Assembly (NCBI GenBank): GCA_023375675.1
Contig: JALQBC010000003.1
Span: 496,001 to 560,000, forward strand
Direction: 5' to 3'
Length of the DNA: 64,000 nt
From: Cytospora piceicola
Taxonomy: Eukaryota > Ascomycota > Sordariomycetes > Diaporthales > Cytosporaceae
The notes below the pieces were generated by a model that made no database searches, had not been told where the DNA came from, and saw only the letters and a program-made list of their open reading frames with translations. Shown here one piece after another: positions 1 to 12,652 of the stretch (the stretch's first letter is position 1; every line of letters starts with the position of its first letter). The position numbers were made by a program, and so were the translations under genes.

Positions 1-1515
1 CCAGGCTGGAGTAACGTACTGACCTCAATCAAGCCGGTCGGGCAGAAGAGCCACCGAGCCGATGTAGTCGAGGGAGCCAATGTGGCCATGGACCTCTTGA
101 TGCAGCGCAAGTACAACAATCCAGTGGCGACTATCATGCTCATCAGCGATGCGTCAACGTCAGACGCCGACAGTGTGGACTTCGTGGTATCACGTGCTGA
201 GGCTGCGAAGTAAGTGCCACTAGTTTTCTTTCCTCTTCCACTCCTTCTGACGACAATGCTAATTGATACTAGAATCACAATTCACTCTTTCGGTCTCGGA
301 ATGACGCACAAACCGGACACCATGATCGAGCTTTCTACCCGGACGAAGGCGTCATACACTTATGTCAAGGACTGGATGATGCTTCGCGAGTGCTTGGCGG
401 GTTGCTTAGGCTCGATGCAGTCGCTTTCTCACCAGAACGTGAAGCTCAAGCTTAAGTTGCCCGAGGGGTCGCCGGCCAAGTTCCACAAAATCAGCGGTGC
501 ACTGCAGATCACTAAACGCGCGACGGGCCGAGATGCAGAAGCTTCCCTAGGTGACTTGCGGTTTGGTGACAAGCGCGATATCCTTGTTCAGCTCGTTATC
601 CTGCCTGATAATTCCACCCAAGAGCAGCTGCCTCAAGATGCGTGGGAAACCATCGTCTCAGGTCTCGAGGCGCTGGGCGGCCCTGTCGAGCAAGAGGATC
701 AAAGGACTGTCTCTGTTGAAGAGGTTCCACTGATCCAAGCAGATCTCACATGGGGCGATATTTTGAGAGATGGAGCAGCAATGCATCTGCCGAGGCCCTC
801 GCTACTGGCTATTACAATGTTGCCGGCTTCTTCGAACAAGAAATCATGGAACGGCACACCGCCAATTCCGCCGCACCCGCACATCGTACAACGACGGATG
901 GAGCTTCTGACATCAGACATGCTTACGAGGGCACTCACCCTGGTAAGCAGAGGCCAGCATGACCGGGCCCACACACTGCTAAACGAGACCCGTTCAATCC
1001 TCAAGGGTCTGGGCAAGGGCGGTCTCCCGCCTGTGCCCCCTATGGCCTCCAAGTCGACCCCGGCCACGCCACACCCCCTCGCAAACGATTCCTCCCCTGC
1101 CACCGCTCTCACTCCCGACCGGAAACACACACCATCGCCAACCGCCTCGGCGGCTTCATCAGTCGTCAACGGCTTCCAGGCTTCCGCCATACCACGCAGT
1201 CGATCTAACGACGGCATTGGCCTGGGCAGCATGACTACTGCTGCTGGCATCGATTCGACGACTGTCGCTGCTCTCGACGCGGAGCTCGATTCCGCTCTCG
1301 AGTGGATCAACCACCCGGCTGTGTTTGGCCGTGATAGTCGCAAAGCTGTGCTCCAGACCATTGGCGTGATATCCTCCCAACGCGCCTTTACCTTCCGCAC
1401 GCCCATCGAGGGCCTGTGGGCGGGCCGTGTCTACGGGGTAAAGAATCTCACAGAGAAGAGCCGGGAGTGGCGTGACGAGGGTGGTGGTGAGGGCGGTATT
1501 ATGGAGGAAGCCTAA
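1..1515 (+). CDS. VWA-domain protein with Vwaint-like C-terminal region (5' partial)
   Basis: The gene enters the window already in frame. Exon 1 is 1-209, an intron spans 210-272 (GTAAGT donor, TAG acceptor), and exon 2 is 273-1515. Joining them restores a continuous frame. The first 100 residues look like the second half of a von Willebrand A domain: the strand IMLISDAST, a helix, then the core strand ITIHSFGLG. After this comes a region resembling the domain that follows VWA in fungal VWA/RING-type proteins, with a helical HIVQRRMELLTSDMLTRAL segment, a Pro/Ser/Thr-rich linker and a C-terminal stretch ending shortly after WAGRVYGVKNLTEKS. In this fungal family a RING or U-box often lies nearer the N-terminus, outside the window here, so a ubiquitin role is possible but not shown. 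The MIDAS metal site also lies upstream. Family assignment is by recall; the exon structure is read directly. Confidence 0.75.
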
Positions 1516-3461
1516 TGTGTTTCCTTCCTGTGCGCTCTGGTTTCTTACTTGTTCTGCTGGGTTACTGCCCATGCATCCTATCTTGGATTCACAGCAATAT
1601 GGTTTTGGATTTGGATTTCTTCTTTGGAAAAGATACCACTTGAATGTTTGTCGGTGTTTACGAACCGCTATATATTGCGATCTATGCCTCTTTACTTTCT
1701 GCTGGGAAGCTGTTGAACCCTTTCCTCATGTATATTGGTTGGGAGTTGAGCCTGGTTCGGGATGGGAAGACGATCGAGAGAAGGCTTGGTCTGGGAATGG
1801 AATTCATTTGGGCAGGAGGGTATTTCAAGGAGGCAAAATTGTATGATATATTCGCGAGTCCTTCGTATTTATTACCCTATATATCTTCGAGACCATGGCA
1901 TAAACGGTTCAACTTGCATATTATCATGTGCCTGTCTTCAAGCCACGGCCTCCCTGCAGCCTTTTCTGACCAAAAACATGTCAAAGGGTTTGTATTGATC
2001 TTTGCACCATCCTGATGACGAAGGAGGCTGCCCCGCAGCATTTGTGGTGACAAGCTAGTGCGAACGAGCTTGTACTACCCGCCGGATACCGAGGCGTGGG
2101 CTAGTGCTATATCAAGGACGATGTGGGTTTCTTTCTGAGTAGGTACCTGGGAGTGATAGGTTTCTCCTGGGATGCCTAGTCATCAATACTGCAGGGCTGA
2201 TAGTGATGGGCATGCGGGTAGTGGACGGTGCAGTATTCCCCCTGGGTGCCAAGCTCTCGACAAATTGTATCCGTTGTACCCGAGATATAGCACTCGAGGC
2301 ACAAGCTTGTATATGCGGTCTGTCTGCCATGCTAGATCAAAGATGTTGTATATCCTTTCTGCTTTGTAGGTGAGGACGTGCCACCGTGGAACTACAAGTA
2401 ACAGTAACTACGCCCCGAACGCCTCCCTCCGGGCCCCTTGCAGGAGAGAACTCAAACACCGGGGACAACTTATTTGAGCTTGGTTATTTAGTCACGCGTC
2501 TTTACAGTTGATCCCTGATGGGTATTGCTCATACTGACTCGAATGAGATATTTATAATCGCGGCCTTCACTGGTCTCTACCTGGTCAGAGACAAGGTAGG
2601 CAGGTGGCACATACCTATAGGACCGTATGTCAGGCCCGAAACATTTCTTGTACATGCTACTCTCGATTGGAGGTCATGCAACCTCAGGTCGTCCAAACCA
2701 ACGACAGGAGTAAGCGTGATAGCCTGAAGAGGATGTCAGTCAATATTTGAAACAACTAACTGTTTAGAAGAAGCACAGCCTGAACTCTAGAGACTCTTAC
2801 CAATTAGTTGAACTATGCTGTCATAACTGTCAAATGTGCACAATTGCAGTCTTGTCCCATGTGACATTGACCTTTGTGTACCTGGGTAGGTAGTGAACAG
2901 AATCTACTGTGAACCCCGTCTGTATCTATATAAAGTTGTATGCCCCATTGCCCCAGAGATGCGCAGGCACGTACCTTTAGTACCGTGATAATGTATAATG
3001 TATCGAGGGGGGCTGTGCGTTTAGAGAGTCTAGAGTGACTTTAGCGTTTGTGGGGTTACATACTTACTTACCTAGATATTAGCCCCATGTACCTAACCCA
3101 CCCGTATCCAGTACTTCTGTTTTACGGTTTACGGATCCGTATTTTGACTGATTGATTGATTGCACCAAAACACTCGGCAACGGAAGGGGCAGTGCATGGC
3201 ATTCGGAACAAAATCGCCAGCAGAAAGTCCAACCTGATTGCTTCCAGCTTATCCCGTACGCCGGCCATCTAGAGAACCCGAAACTGGCCCCAACTAATCG
3301 TTCTCTTCACAGCCTTGGAATAGTGCGAGCGTCATTCCATTCTTCCCTTCCATTGATGACAGCTCTATGAACCCTCCACACGCTCTCCGGATGCCGCGCA
3401 ACGTCATACCGCCCGCGAACTTGACATATCGAAGAGCCATTTCCAGCGCCAGTGGCAGAAC
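1516..3461. other. Intergenic region between VWA gene and DRS2
   Basis: No convincing coding sequence. Short open frames show no conserved motif or splice continuity. The stretch should hold the 3' UTR of the VWA gene and the promoter and 5' UTR of the flippase. Composition is ordinary, apart from several short TACCTA/CTAGGT-like words near 3070. Confidence 0.6.
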
Positions 3462-6400
3462 ATGGCAGGCAGGCCTCCTTATGGGGGGACCTCACATAAC
3501 GACGATCTCCTCCTCGATCTAGATGACCAGCCCGTCTACGGTCAGGGACAGCGCTCAGAATTGACAGACGACGACCTTCTCCGATCCGACGCCTACGATC
3601 ACGATGGCGCGCAGCCGCGACCCTCCGTTTCCTACGACGACTTTGTCGGCGCGGGCCAACCGGCACCCTCCTCACAAATGAACTCACAAGGCGCTGCGAC
3701 AGTAGGACGTCCCTACTTCGGCCAAAACACCAGGCAGTACAGTCAGACGTCGGACTTGGGCAACTACCAGCGGTACGCGGACGACGACTTAGACTCGTAC
3801 CCGGAGGATGGTCCCTCATACTACCAAAATGGCGCCGCACCGGGCGCACAAGCCGCCTTTGCAGCTGAGAACAGACAGAGCAACAGGAATAGCATATTGG
3901 GCCTAGGAGGTGGCTTGCTAGGTCGAGCCAAGAATGCTCTGGGCATGGGAGAAGGTTACTCTGAGATGGACCTTCCGCTCACCCAACCCGGGTCGCATCG
4001 CAGCGACCCCACGGTGGACGCGCAGAAACCCTCGGGGAACAAGTTCGACATGGGCACCTTCAAGTTCGGCTTCGGACGCGGCAAGCCTGACCCCTCGACC
4101 CTAGGACCGCGGATCATCCACCTTAACAACCCTCCCGCAAACCAGGCGAACAAGTACGTCGATAACCACGTGTCGACCGCGAAGTACAACATCGCGACGT
4201 TCCTACCCAAGTTCCTGTTCGAGCAGTTCTCCAAATATGCCAACATTTTCTTCCTCTTCACTTCCGCATTACAACAGATACCTAACCTCTCTCCCACAAA
4301 CCAATATACTACAATAGGACCGTTGGTCGTCGTGCTGCTGATATCAGCAGGCAAGGAGTTGGTCGAGGATTATCGGCGAAAACAAGCAGACAGCGCATTG
4401 AACAACTCCAAGGCACGGGTACTGCGCGGGTCGAACTTTACCGACACGAAATGGATCAACGTAGCTGTAGGCGATGTTGTTCGGGTTGAATCCGAGGAGT
4501 CGTTCCCTGCAGACCTGGTGCTTCTTGCCAGTTCCGAACCGGAGGGTCTTTGCTACATCGAAACGGCCAACCTCGACGGAGAAACGAATCTAAAGATCAA
4601 GCAGGCCCTTCCCGAGACCGCGGCGTTGGTCAGCTCGAGCGATCTGGGCCGGTTGGGGGGCAAACTCAAGTCCGAACAACCAAACAGCAGCTTGTATACG
4701 TACGAGGCAGCTATGACGATGCAGGCAGGCGCAGGAGAGAAGGATCTGGCATTGAACCCGGAACAACTTCTCCTGCGTGGCGCGACGCTTAGAAACACTC
4801 CCTGGATCCACGGCATCGTCGTTTTTACGGGTCACGAGACAAAGCTCATGCGCAATGCGAATGCCGCGCCGATCAAGCGCACAAAGGTGGAGAAACAGAT
4901 GAACCTTCTCGTCTTGATGCTCGTCGGCACTCTCCTGATCCTCAGCGTTGTCTGTACTGTCGGTGATCTCATCATGAGGAGTGTCGACGGTGGAGGACTC
5001 ACATATTTGGGCCTCACCAGACTTAACAGCGCCCGATTGGTCGCAAAACAATTCGCCCAAGATATGGTCACGTACTGGGTTTTGTTCTCTGCACTCGTGC
5101 CTATTTCCTTGTTCGTCACGGTCGAGCTGGTGAAGTACTGGCACGGAATCCTGATCAACGATGATTTGGACATGTACTACGACAAGAATGATACACCTGC
5201 CAACTGCCGAACATCCAGTTTGGTGGAGGAGCTGGGCATGGTCGAGTATGTCTTTTCCGACAAGACGGGCACTTTGACTTGCAATATGATGGAATTCAAA
5301 CAGTGCTCAATTGCTGGAATCATGTACGCGGACGATGTACCAGAAGACCGGCGCGCGACTGTCCAGGACGGCATGGAGGTGGGCGTTCATGATTTCAAGC
5401 GACTCCGTGAGAACACGACATCTCACGAGTCTGGGCCTGTCTTGCAACATTTTCTCGCCTTGTTGGCAACGTGCCATACAGTCATCCCTGAACGCGACAG
5501 CACGGGCAAGATCAAGTACCAGGCCGCCTCGCCCGACGAAGGTGCTCTGGTCGAGGGTGCCGCCCTGCTCGGATACAAGTTCACTGCGCGCAAGCCTCGC
5601 TCCGTGATCATTGAGGTCAGCGGGCGAGAGTTTGAGTACGAGCTTCTCGCTGTGTGCGAGTTCAACTCGACGCGAAAGAGGATGTCAGCAATTTTCCGTT
5701 GCCCCGATGGCAAAGTGAGATGCTACTGCAAGGGTGCCGATACTGTCATCTTGGAACGGCTGAACAACCAGAACACGCATGTCGAGGTGACCTTGCAACA
5801 TCTGGAGGAGTATGCTTCAGAGGGCTTGCGAACTCTGTGTCTTGCCATGCGAGAGATCCCTGACCAGGAGTTCCAGCAATGGTACGCCATTTTCGACAAG
5901 GCATCAACTACTATTGGCGGAAACCGTGCCGACGAGTTGGACAAGGCCGCAGAGCTCATCGAGAAGGACTTCTTCCTCCTGGGAGCGACGGCCATTGAGG
6001 ATCGGCTCCAGGATGGAGTTCCCGAGACGATCCATACTCTGCAACAGGCCGGCATCAAGGTCTGGGTCCTGACTGGCGATCGACAAGAGACTGCCGTCAA
6101 CATTGGCATGAGTTGCAAGCTCCTTAGTGAGGACATGATGCTACTTATTGTCAATGAGGAGAGCGCTACAGCTACTCGTGACAACCTACAGAAAAAGATC
6201 GACGCTATCAGAACGCAAGGCGACGGAACGATCGAGACGGAGACTCTGGCGCTCGTCATCGACGGAAAGTCACTTACGTATGCGCTCGAGAAGGACATGG
6301 AGAAGCTATTCCTCGACTTGGCCGTCATGTGCAAAGCTGTCATCTGCTGCCGTGTCTCACCGCTGCAGAAGGCGCTTGTCGTCAAGCTGGTGAAGAAGTA

Positions 6401-7657
6401 TCAGAAGGAGTCTATCACCCTCGCTATTGGCGACGGAGCGAACGACGTCTCAATGATCCAGGCAGCGCACATCGGCGTGGGCATTAGCGGTCTGGAGGGT
6501 CTGCAAGCGGCGCGGAGCGCAGATGTGGCGATAGCGCAGTTCCGATTCCTCCGAAAGCTGCTGCTCGTTCATGGTGCCTGGAGCTATCACCGAGTGAGCA
6601 AGACGATCATGTTTTCGTTCTACAAGAACATTACTTTGTACCTGACACAGTTCTGGGTGAGTCGCGTCCGTGTGCACCGCTTCGTTGACACCAGCTAATC
6701 TCTAATAGTACACCTTCCAAAATGTATTTTCAGGTGCTATTATCTACGAGTCCTGGACACTTTCACTCTACAACGTCTTCTTCACCGTACTGCCCCCTCT
6801 GGCAATGGGTATCCTGGACCAGTTCGTCTCCGCACGTCTCCTGGACCGCTACCCACAGCTGTACAACCTCGGCCAGAGCAACCAGTTCTTCCGGCTGCGG
6901 GTGTTCATAGCGTGGATCGCCAACGCCGTCTACCACTCCATCATCCTCTACATCGGCGGCGTGCTCATCTGGCCATGGGACCTCACCCAGGGCGACGGCA
7001 AGGTCGCGGGCCACTGGGTATGGGGCACGGCCATGTACGGCGCCGTGCTGCTGACGGTCCTGGGCAAGGCGGGGCTCGTGACCAACAACTGGACAAAGTA
7101 CCACGTGATCGCGATCCCCGGCTCCATGGCCTTCTGGATCGCCTTCATCGCCGCCTACGCCACCATCGCGCCCATGGTCGGCGTGTCGGTGGAGTACCAC
7201 GGCGTCGTGGGCCGGCTGTTCACCAGCCCCATCTTCTGGCTGCAGATGCTGGTCCTGCCGGTGCTGTGCCTGCTGAGGGACATTGCGTACAAGTATTCCA
7301 AGCGCATGTACAGGCCGCAGAATTATCACCACATCCAGGAGATTCAAAAGTATAACATTCAGGACTACAGGCCTCGGTATGTTTTGCCTCTTTTTCTGTT
7401 TTACCCCTTCCCCAACCTCGCAAGTGACCTCCGACAATTTGCCTTTGACTAATCGTCGTCTTTACAGCATGGAACAGTTCCAAAAGGCCATCAGGAAGGT
7501 CCGCCAGGTACAGCGCATGCGCAAGCAGAGGGGCTACGCCTTCTCGCAGGCGGACGAGTCGCAGACGCGCGTGCTCCAGGCGTACGACACGACGCAGAAC
7601 AGAGGCCGGTACGGAGAGATGGCGTCGTCGAGGCCGCAGCAGGGGTTTGTGATTTAA
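3462..7657 (+). CDS. DRS2: P4-type ATPase, Drs2-like aminophospholipid flippase
   Basis: Three exons: 3462-6656, 6709-7376 and 7468-7657, with introns of 52 and 91 nt (GTGAGT..TAG and GTATGT..CAG). They give about 1,350 residues, close to yeast Drs2 (about 1,355). A Gly/Tyr/Asp-rich cytosolic N-terminus is followed by the P4 signatures: the PTNQYTTIGPL segment after TM2, the actuator motif DGETNLK near residue 372, PISLFVTVELVK in TM4, the phosphorylation motif DKTGTLT with Asp near 600, and the hinge GDGANDVSMIQ near 991. The C-terminal exons supply the last membrane helices and a basic Arg/Gln-rich tail. Drs2 flips phosphatidylserine and phosphatidylethanolamine to the cytosolic leaflet at the trans-Golgi, with a Cdc50 partner not encoded here. 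The start gives MAGRPPYGG, which I recall as typical of filamentous-fungal orthologues. Dnf-type flippases are the alternative, but the QQIPNLSPTNQYTTIG region is Drs2-like. Confidence 0.95.
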
Positions 7658-10600
7658 TGAAGGAAAGAGATGGATGTACGGATGGACGGATGGATGGGTG
7701 GACGGCATTCCAGGGCTGCAAATAGTATTCGACATGCTTCTATTAATCGCACATGACTTGGTAGGACGGGACGAAACGGGAGGGAGAGGGGTTGGGGGGG
7801 GGGAAGGGGAGTGGGGGTTGTCGTATATTCAAAGGGAAGGGAGGGCAAAGGGGCTCTCGCGAAAGGCATGATCATGGCGCGGCAAATGCATTGGGCGATA
7901 TGACAAACAAAGTCGAGGCCGAGGGCTGGGGGCTGAGGGTTGAGGCTGGCCTGGGTTGGATTGGGAGGTTTTCCAACTCACTCGCCCCGCCCCGATCTCC
8001 CCTCCCCCCTGAGGTCATTCTTGTTGATCTTTTTTATTCTTTTCGAGTGGGGTATGGAGAAATTCAACGTTGTTCATAACGAGGGGACCATCGACAGAGT
8101 CACGTCCAGGCTTTGGAATATGCTACGGGTGGAGCGTCCCTTATGAGGCAGGTGTTTCTTGAGATTCTGGGTACATGTGTGTATCGTGGGGGGGATACTT
8201 ATGGCCTGTCTTTCCACTTCCCTTCTCTCCGAGTAGGCGCTGGCTGCCTTTTCGATGTGTAGAGCTCCGAGGTTCGTTACTTGCGGTAATGGGTACTGAC
8301 AACCCTGATGACGATGCACTTGGACTCTTCACGGTGGCCCCCTCTGTTGCAAGGGAATCTGGCGTCAGCCTCGTGTGACCTTTTCACCCATGGCGGGCGT
8401 TATGAGAAGATAATCAAGCTCTGTAACTCCCAGACGGCCAGGCTCCATATTGCTCAACACGCTGCAGATATAGTCCAGGTCACTTTGCTGTGGGAATCTG
8501 AAGTTCTAGACTCTCTTGTCGATCCCCGCCAGCATGGAGAACCCCGGTGGGTCGGGCTAGACATGTCTTGTCTGTCCATGCCAACGGTACATACATATGC
8601 AGAGCATGACGCTATATGGTTACGCGGTCTCGAGGCGTGGGTTCGCAAATACACGTCAAATCGTTACGGAAGTGATGGTGGTGGTAGTGGTGGTTGTGGT
8701 GGTAGTGCTACATAGTGGATTTACTGTAGATGTCTGTTTGATAGGTGGGGAGAACCCAAAGGCCAGGCAAGACGACGGGAGAAAACGCGAACTAAGATTG
8801 CTGGGTTCAGAGATGGAGAGGCAGAGATGATCTAAATGGTGTCTCTTGTTTTTGTTTTACCTCTCGTCCCCTTTTCCTGTCTTCCCCGGCGGATGCGCCA
8901 ATATGACAAGCATACTGGTTGGCCGGTCTATCTGGTTTTGTGTCACTCCTTCGAGGTCATGTGGCTCTGTGAGGCCGGAGAAAGCACTTGATGACGACGA
9001 CGTGCGCTATGCGACTTGCTGCTCTTGCTCGCCTGACCATGACGTTGGACGTCTTCGACGGCATTGGGCTAGGGGAGAGGGGCGATACGAGAACTGACCG
9101 TTGAGGTCTCGAGGTCTTGATTATCTCATGTGGGAACAGCCAGGCACAATGATGATGATGAGACGCTGTGAAGGCGAACAGTACCCAGTGGGAAGGGGAA
9201 AGGTGGCTACCGTACCCCTTCTCCTCGCTGAAGATGTATTCACGACCAGACCTGGGGAAGGGGAAGGGGTGAGGGGGGTCCAAGCAAGTTCATTTTTCCT
9301 ATGCAACTATGCATGTACTGTGTGTGAAACGGATGTGAGCCGACATGAAGAAGAGAAAGGAAAGAATATCAATAACAATAACATCATAGTATTGAGCCTC
9401 CCCCCTTGGCCCCCCCCCCCCCACACTCTTCCTAAACCTAAACTGCCAAGAATGACCTCCACCCTCCCAGTCCACAAATATATATGCAAGATAACACCTG
9501 CATCCCGTCCGTCCAGGCAGTGATTCGCCCGTATAGCCGCGGAAGATGCCCTCCTGGCCCTCCAGTCCTGCCCGGTAGCCAGTAGCCCTCCTCTGTCCTG
9601 CTGCCGTGCGGTCACTTCGCATCGGCCTCGGCCGGCTACATACAGTGCCGCCGAGAAGAGCATCCCCGCCGAGCTTGGGAGGGTTATCTGGGGATGTATC
9701 TCCATGGTACGCGAGACGCTTGGTCCACAGGAACAGACAATCATACGCCCGATGCGTTACGTACGCATATGCGCGGTCTACTTCACTCACGTACGTACAC
9801 AGATGTCATAAACGCATGATTCTCGTAGATTGTTTCCTCCTCCTCTTCCTTCTCCGCCCGTTCAGTTGCCTACATGAGTCCATACATATATCAGGGCCCC
9901 CAGACCGGTCAGCAGAGATAGGCCATGCAGTCGTGATGAAGACAAAACCCAACCCCCTCACCCCAAAGATAGCCCAGTCGATCAGTCTCCAGAAAAACAA
10001 AACCCCCCATCGAACCGAGCCGCAGGATGACCCACTGGGCTTCCCTCAAGGTTGGTTTATTGCCTGAACCTGCCCGGCTTAGGTCTGTCTACTCTACACA
10101 GTACGGGACATTTTCTTGTCTTATCGGGAACACCCAATACACCAGTACGAGCGATCTAAACCGAGGCGGGCTCGCTCCCGGTTTCACCAGTGGGTAGTCT
10201 CGTGTCAGGAAGGGAGAGAGACAAGAGAGCACTTCAAAGTTCCTTGAGACCTCCGGCTGCATATATGTATCATAACGTCATTTTTCGGACTTGTAATGAC
10301 AGGTCCAAGTCACAGAAAACCGGGACGGATGTTGGGAACAGAGGACACTGCTATGAGACTGCTGTTGTTGTTATGACCTCGGTCAATGCCTTTCATTCGC
10401 TAAATAAATTGTACTTTTGTAAAGACTCCCAAATTTGCCCAGCCAGTCGGCTTCCGGCCAGCGCCCGCAAGATGATGATGATGATATTTGGTATAATACG
10501 TTCCGTTTCCTTCGTGTCCCAAAACTGCCCAGAAAATGCTACAGTGGAAAAAATAAGAAGAAATCAAAATGAAGACATTAAATAGTTGCCTTCCCGCCCA

Positions 10601-11517
10601 GCCAGCCAGTGGAAAACCGAGGAGGCCTGGTTCCTCCCGTTGCACTGGCTGCTTCCTGCTCTTATCAGCTAATGGCAAGACCCGCCGTTTCAACAAGGAC
10701 TCCGGGGTCAGCTGTCAGCAAAGCTAACAGCTGACAAACAATATGTGTTGTAACCCTGGTGTCCGTGCCGCTCATACTGCCTAGAGCTAATATGTACGTG
10801 AACGTGATGCCGATCCCGAGAGAGGAGAGAAAGAGATGTGGTCAGAAGAAGCAATAGTCCGATGCCAGATTGATAACCCGGTGGGAAACATTTAAGGTTG
10901 CCCCCCACGCCGGGGTGGCTGTCGTCGTCGGCGTCGTCGTCATGACTCGTGTGGTATTTGTGCGTGTGTGCATGCTTCCCAGGTCCAGGTACCCATTGCA
11001 ACTGGAAGCGGGGCATATTTTTCCGTTTCCACACTTCCCGCTGCGGGCCAGAAATTGAGCCTGGTGGCGTGCGTTGGAGGAAAAACGCCCATGATTGCGA
11101 AGATGCGGACATTGATCATTCGCAGCAGCGGCAGCGTCGCATAGCTGTGAAAAGAAATGCTGCGCCGTTCTGACCGCCTAGCCCCGCGCGTGGGAGGCAA
11201 AGCCGTCCTGGGAGTGGGCCGGAGTGATACGAAAATGTGACAGGGTGCATTTTTCCCTCCCCTTAGCCTGGACCCATCCATTCAGGGGGTTCCGTCACGC
11301 TGATCAAAGCCACTCCCCGGCTGCACCTGAGCTTCCCGTTCCCGACACCAGAAAATGGTCGAGCGCCAAGCTGTGATTTCCCGTGCCTTGAGTGTGTTCA
11401 CATGACCAAAATACCCATGCAGGTTGCCGCGGGATGTGCTGGGGTTCCGGCCAGGGTGGTGTGTGCTTATTGTTGCTGACGGTCTAGGCGTTGCCCATTC
11501 CACAGAATTGTGCATCA
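7658..11517. other. Gene-free stretch after DRS2
   Basis: About 3.9 kb with no gene I can support. It contains G-rich and C-rich runs (for example near 7792-7815 and 9410-9422), GGT-type trinucleotide repeats near 8670-8710, and ATG/GATGATG repeats near 9150 and 10470. Open frames here are low-complexity on both strands and show no conserved motif. Part should be the 3' UTRs of DRS2 and of the minus-strand gene that ends at 11518. Confidence 0.55.
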
Positions 11518-12652
11518 TCACCGGCCGTTGACCACCGGTGTTACAAGCTCGATGCTCTTGGGGCGTGAGTAGGCTCCCGGGCGACGGGATGGCAACGGTC
11601 GCTCCGTTGCGCTCGCTGAGGTCATGGTGTAGCCGTAGCTGTCATACATCGAAGCGGGGTGCGTGTACGATGTGCTGGGACTTGTCGCCGTGCTGCGACT
11701 TGACCATGGCCAGACTGCGGTGTGATAAGAAGCGGGAGGCGACGGAGGACTTGGCTCTCGCATTGTCAAGGACTTGAGAGCTGACATTGCCGACGTGTGT
11801 TGGCTGGTTGAGTTGGGCGACGTGGGAGGGGAAAGCTGCATGGAGTGAGGCCTTGAGGGCGACGCCCTGGGGATTATGTCCCTGGGCTCTGGGTCGCCCG
11901 ATGCGTAGAAAGGATAGTAGTTGCCGGCGCGGTCACTTTGGCTGTGACTCCTGGGCGTCATGCTTGATGCGGGCGCGTTGTGCTGATCCGTAGCGCGGCA
12001 CCTAGTTTCATGTTAGCAGGGTGAAAGCGAATTGCTTCCTGGTGGATATCACTTACCCTTCCGAGCAGTAAAGAAACTTTTCATCCTGTGGCACAAACTG
12101 CTTTTCGCAGGTCATACTAAACATTGACCAGTCAGTAAAAATGTACACGGCAGAACGCAGATGCAGGAACGGCAGACTGCTGCTCAACGCCCACCCCACC
12201 CCCTCCCTACTGCCTTTACGAAGAGCACAACGGCTGCGACGGACCTTGAACTGGTCGATCGGATGATGATGTGTCTCATATCCAGCGTGTAAAGGGGAAG
12301 GCAACCATGCCACGAACAGCTGGGCCTGGAGGGGGCGCGGGAAGTCGGACGAGCGGGACTGTTGTAACAAAGGCAAATCCAGCAAGCACGGGGAAACCGG
12401 TGTAACCTACCAGAACTGTGGAAAACTTTCTCTCTCGTCCTCCAACCAGTATTCGTCCTGGATCTCTCGCTCCCTGTCTCGTAGGTTCCTGCCCAGCTTG
12501 TGGGCAACCTGGGGCGTATTCTTCCGGGACATTGTTGGCCGTGTGGACTTGTGCCTGGTTGAAGACAGATCGGTGACGGTGACGGCCTTCCTCACATCGG
12601 TGCTAGAGGTGTTGGCAGAGCCGTGGCCAGACTTCCTCCGTTGGTGATGCAT
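11518..12652 (-). CDS. Ecl1-family (life-span regulatory factor) zinc-binding protein
   Basis: Three minus-strand exons: 12652-12411, 12116-12057 and 12001-11518. The introns are GTAGGT..TAG and GTAAGT..TAG. The product is about 261 residues. The small middle exon and its joins create the diagnostic cysteine cluster: the segment around FCMTCEKQFVP, then LYCSEGCRATDQ, i.e. C-x2-C followed by C-x3-C. This is the signature of the Ecl1/2/3 family, named after S. pombe extenders of chronological lifespan and described as zinc-binding. The N-terminus is basic and Ser/Thr-rich (MHHQRRKSGHGS), with an acidic/basic segment before the finger. The C-terminal 150 residues are Pro/Ser-rich and probably disordered. 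A nuclear or stress-response role is inferred from the family. The exceptionally long upstream gene-free DNA fits a heavily regulated gene, but that is inference. Confidence 0.8.

Noticed and set aside
6763..7437. Minus-strand frame of 224 codons opposite the DRS2 3' exons
   Set aside because: Antisense shadow caused by GC-rich third positions in the flippase.
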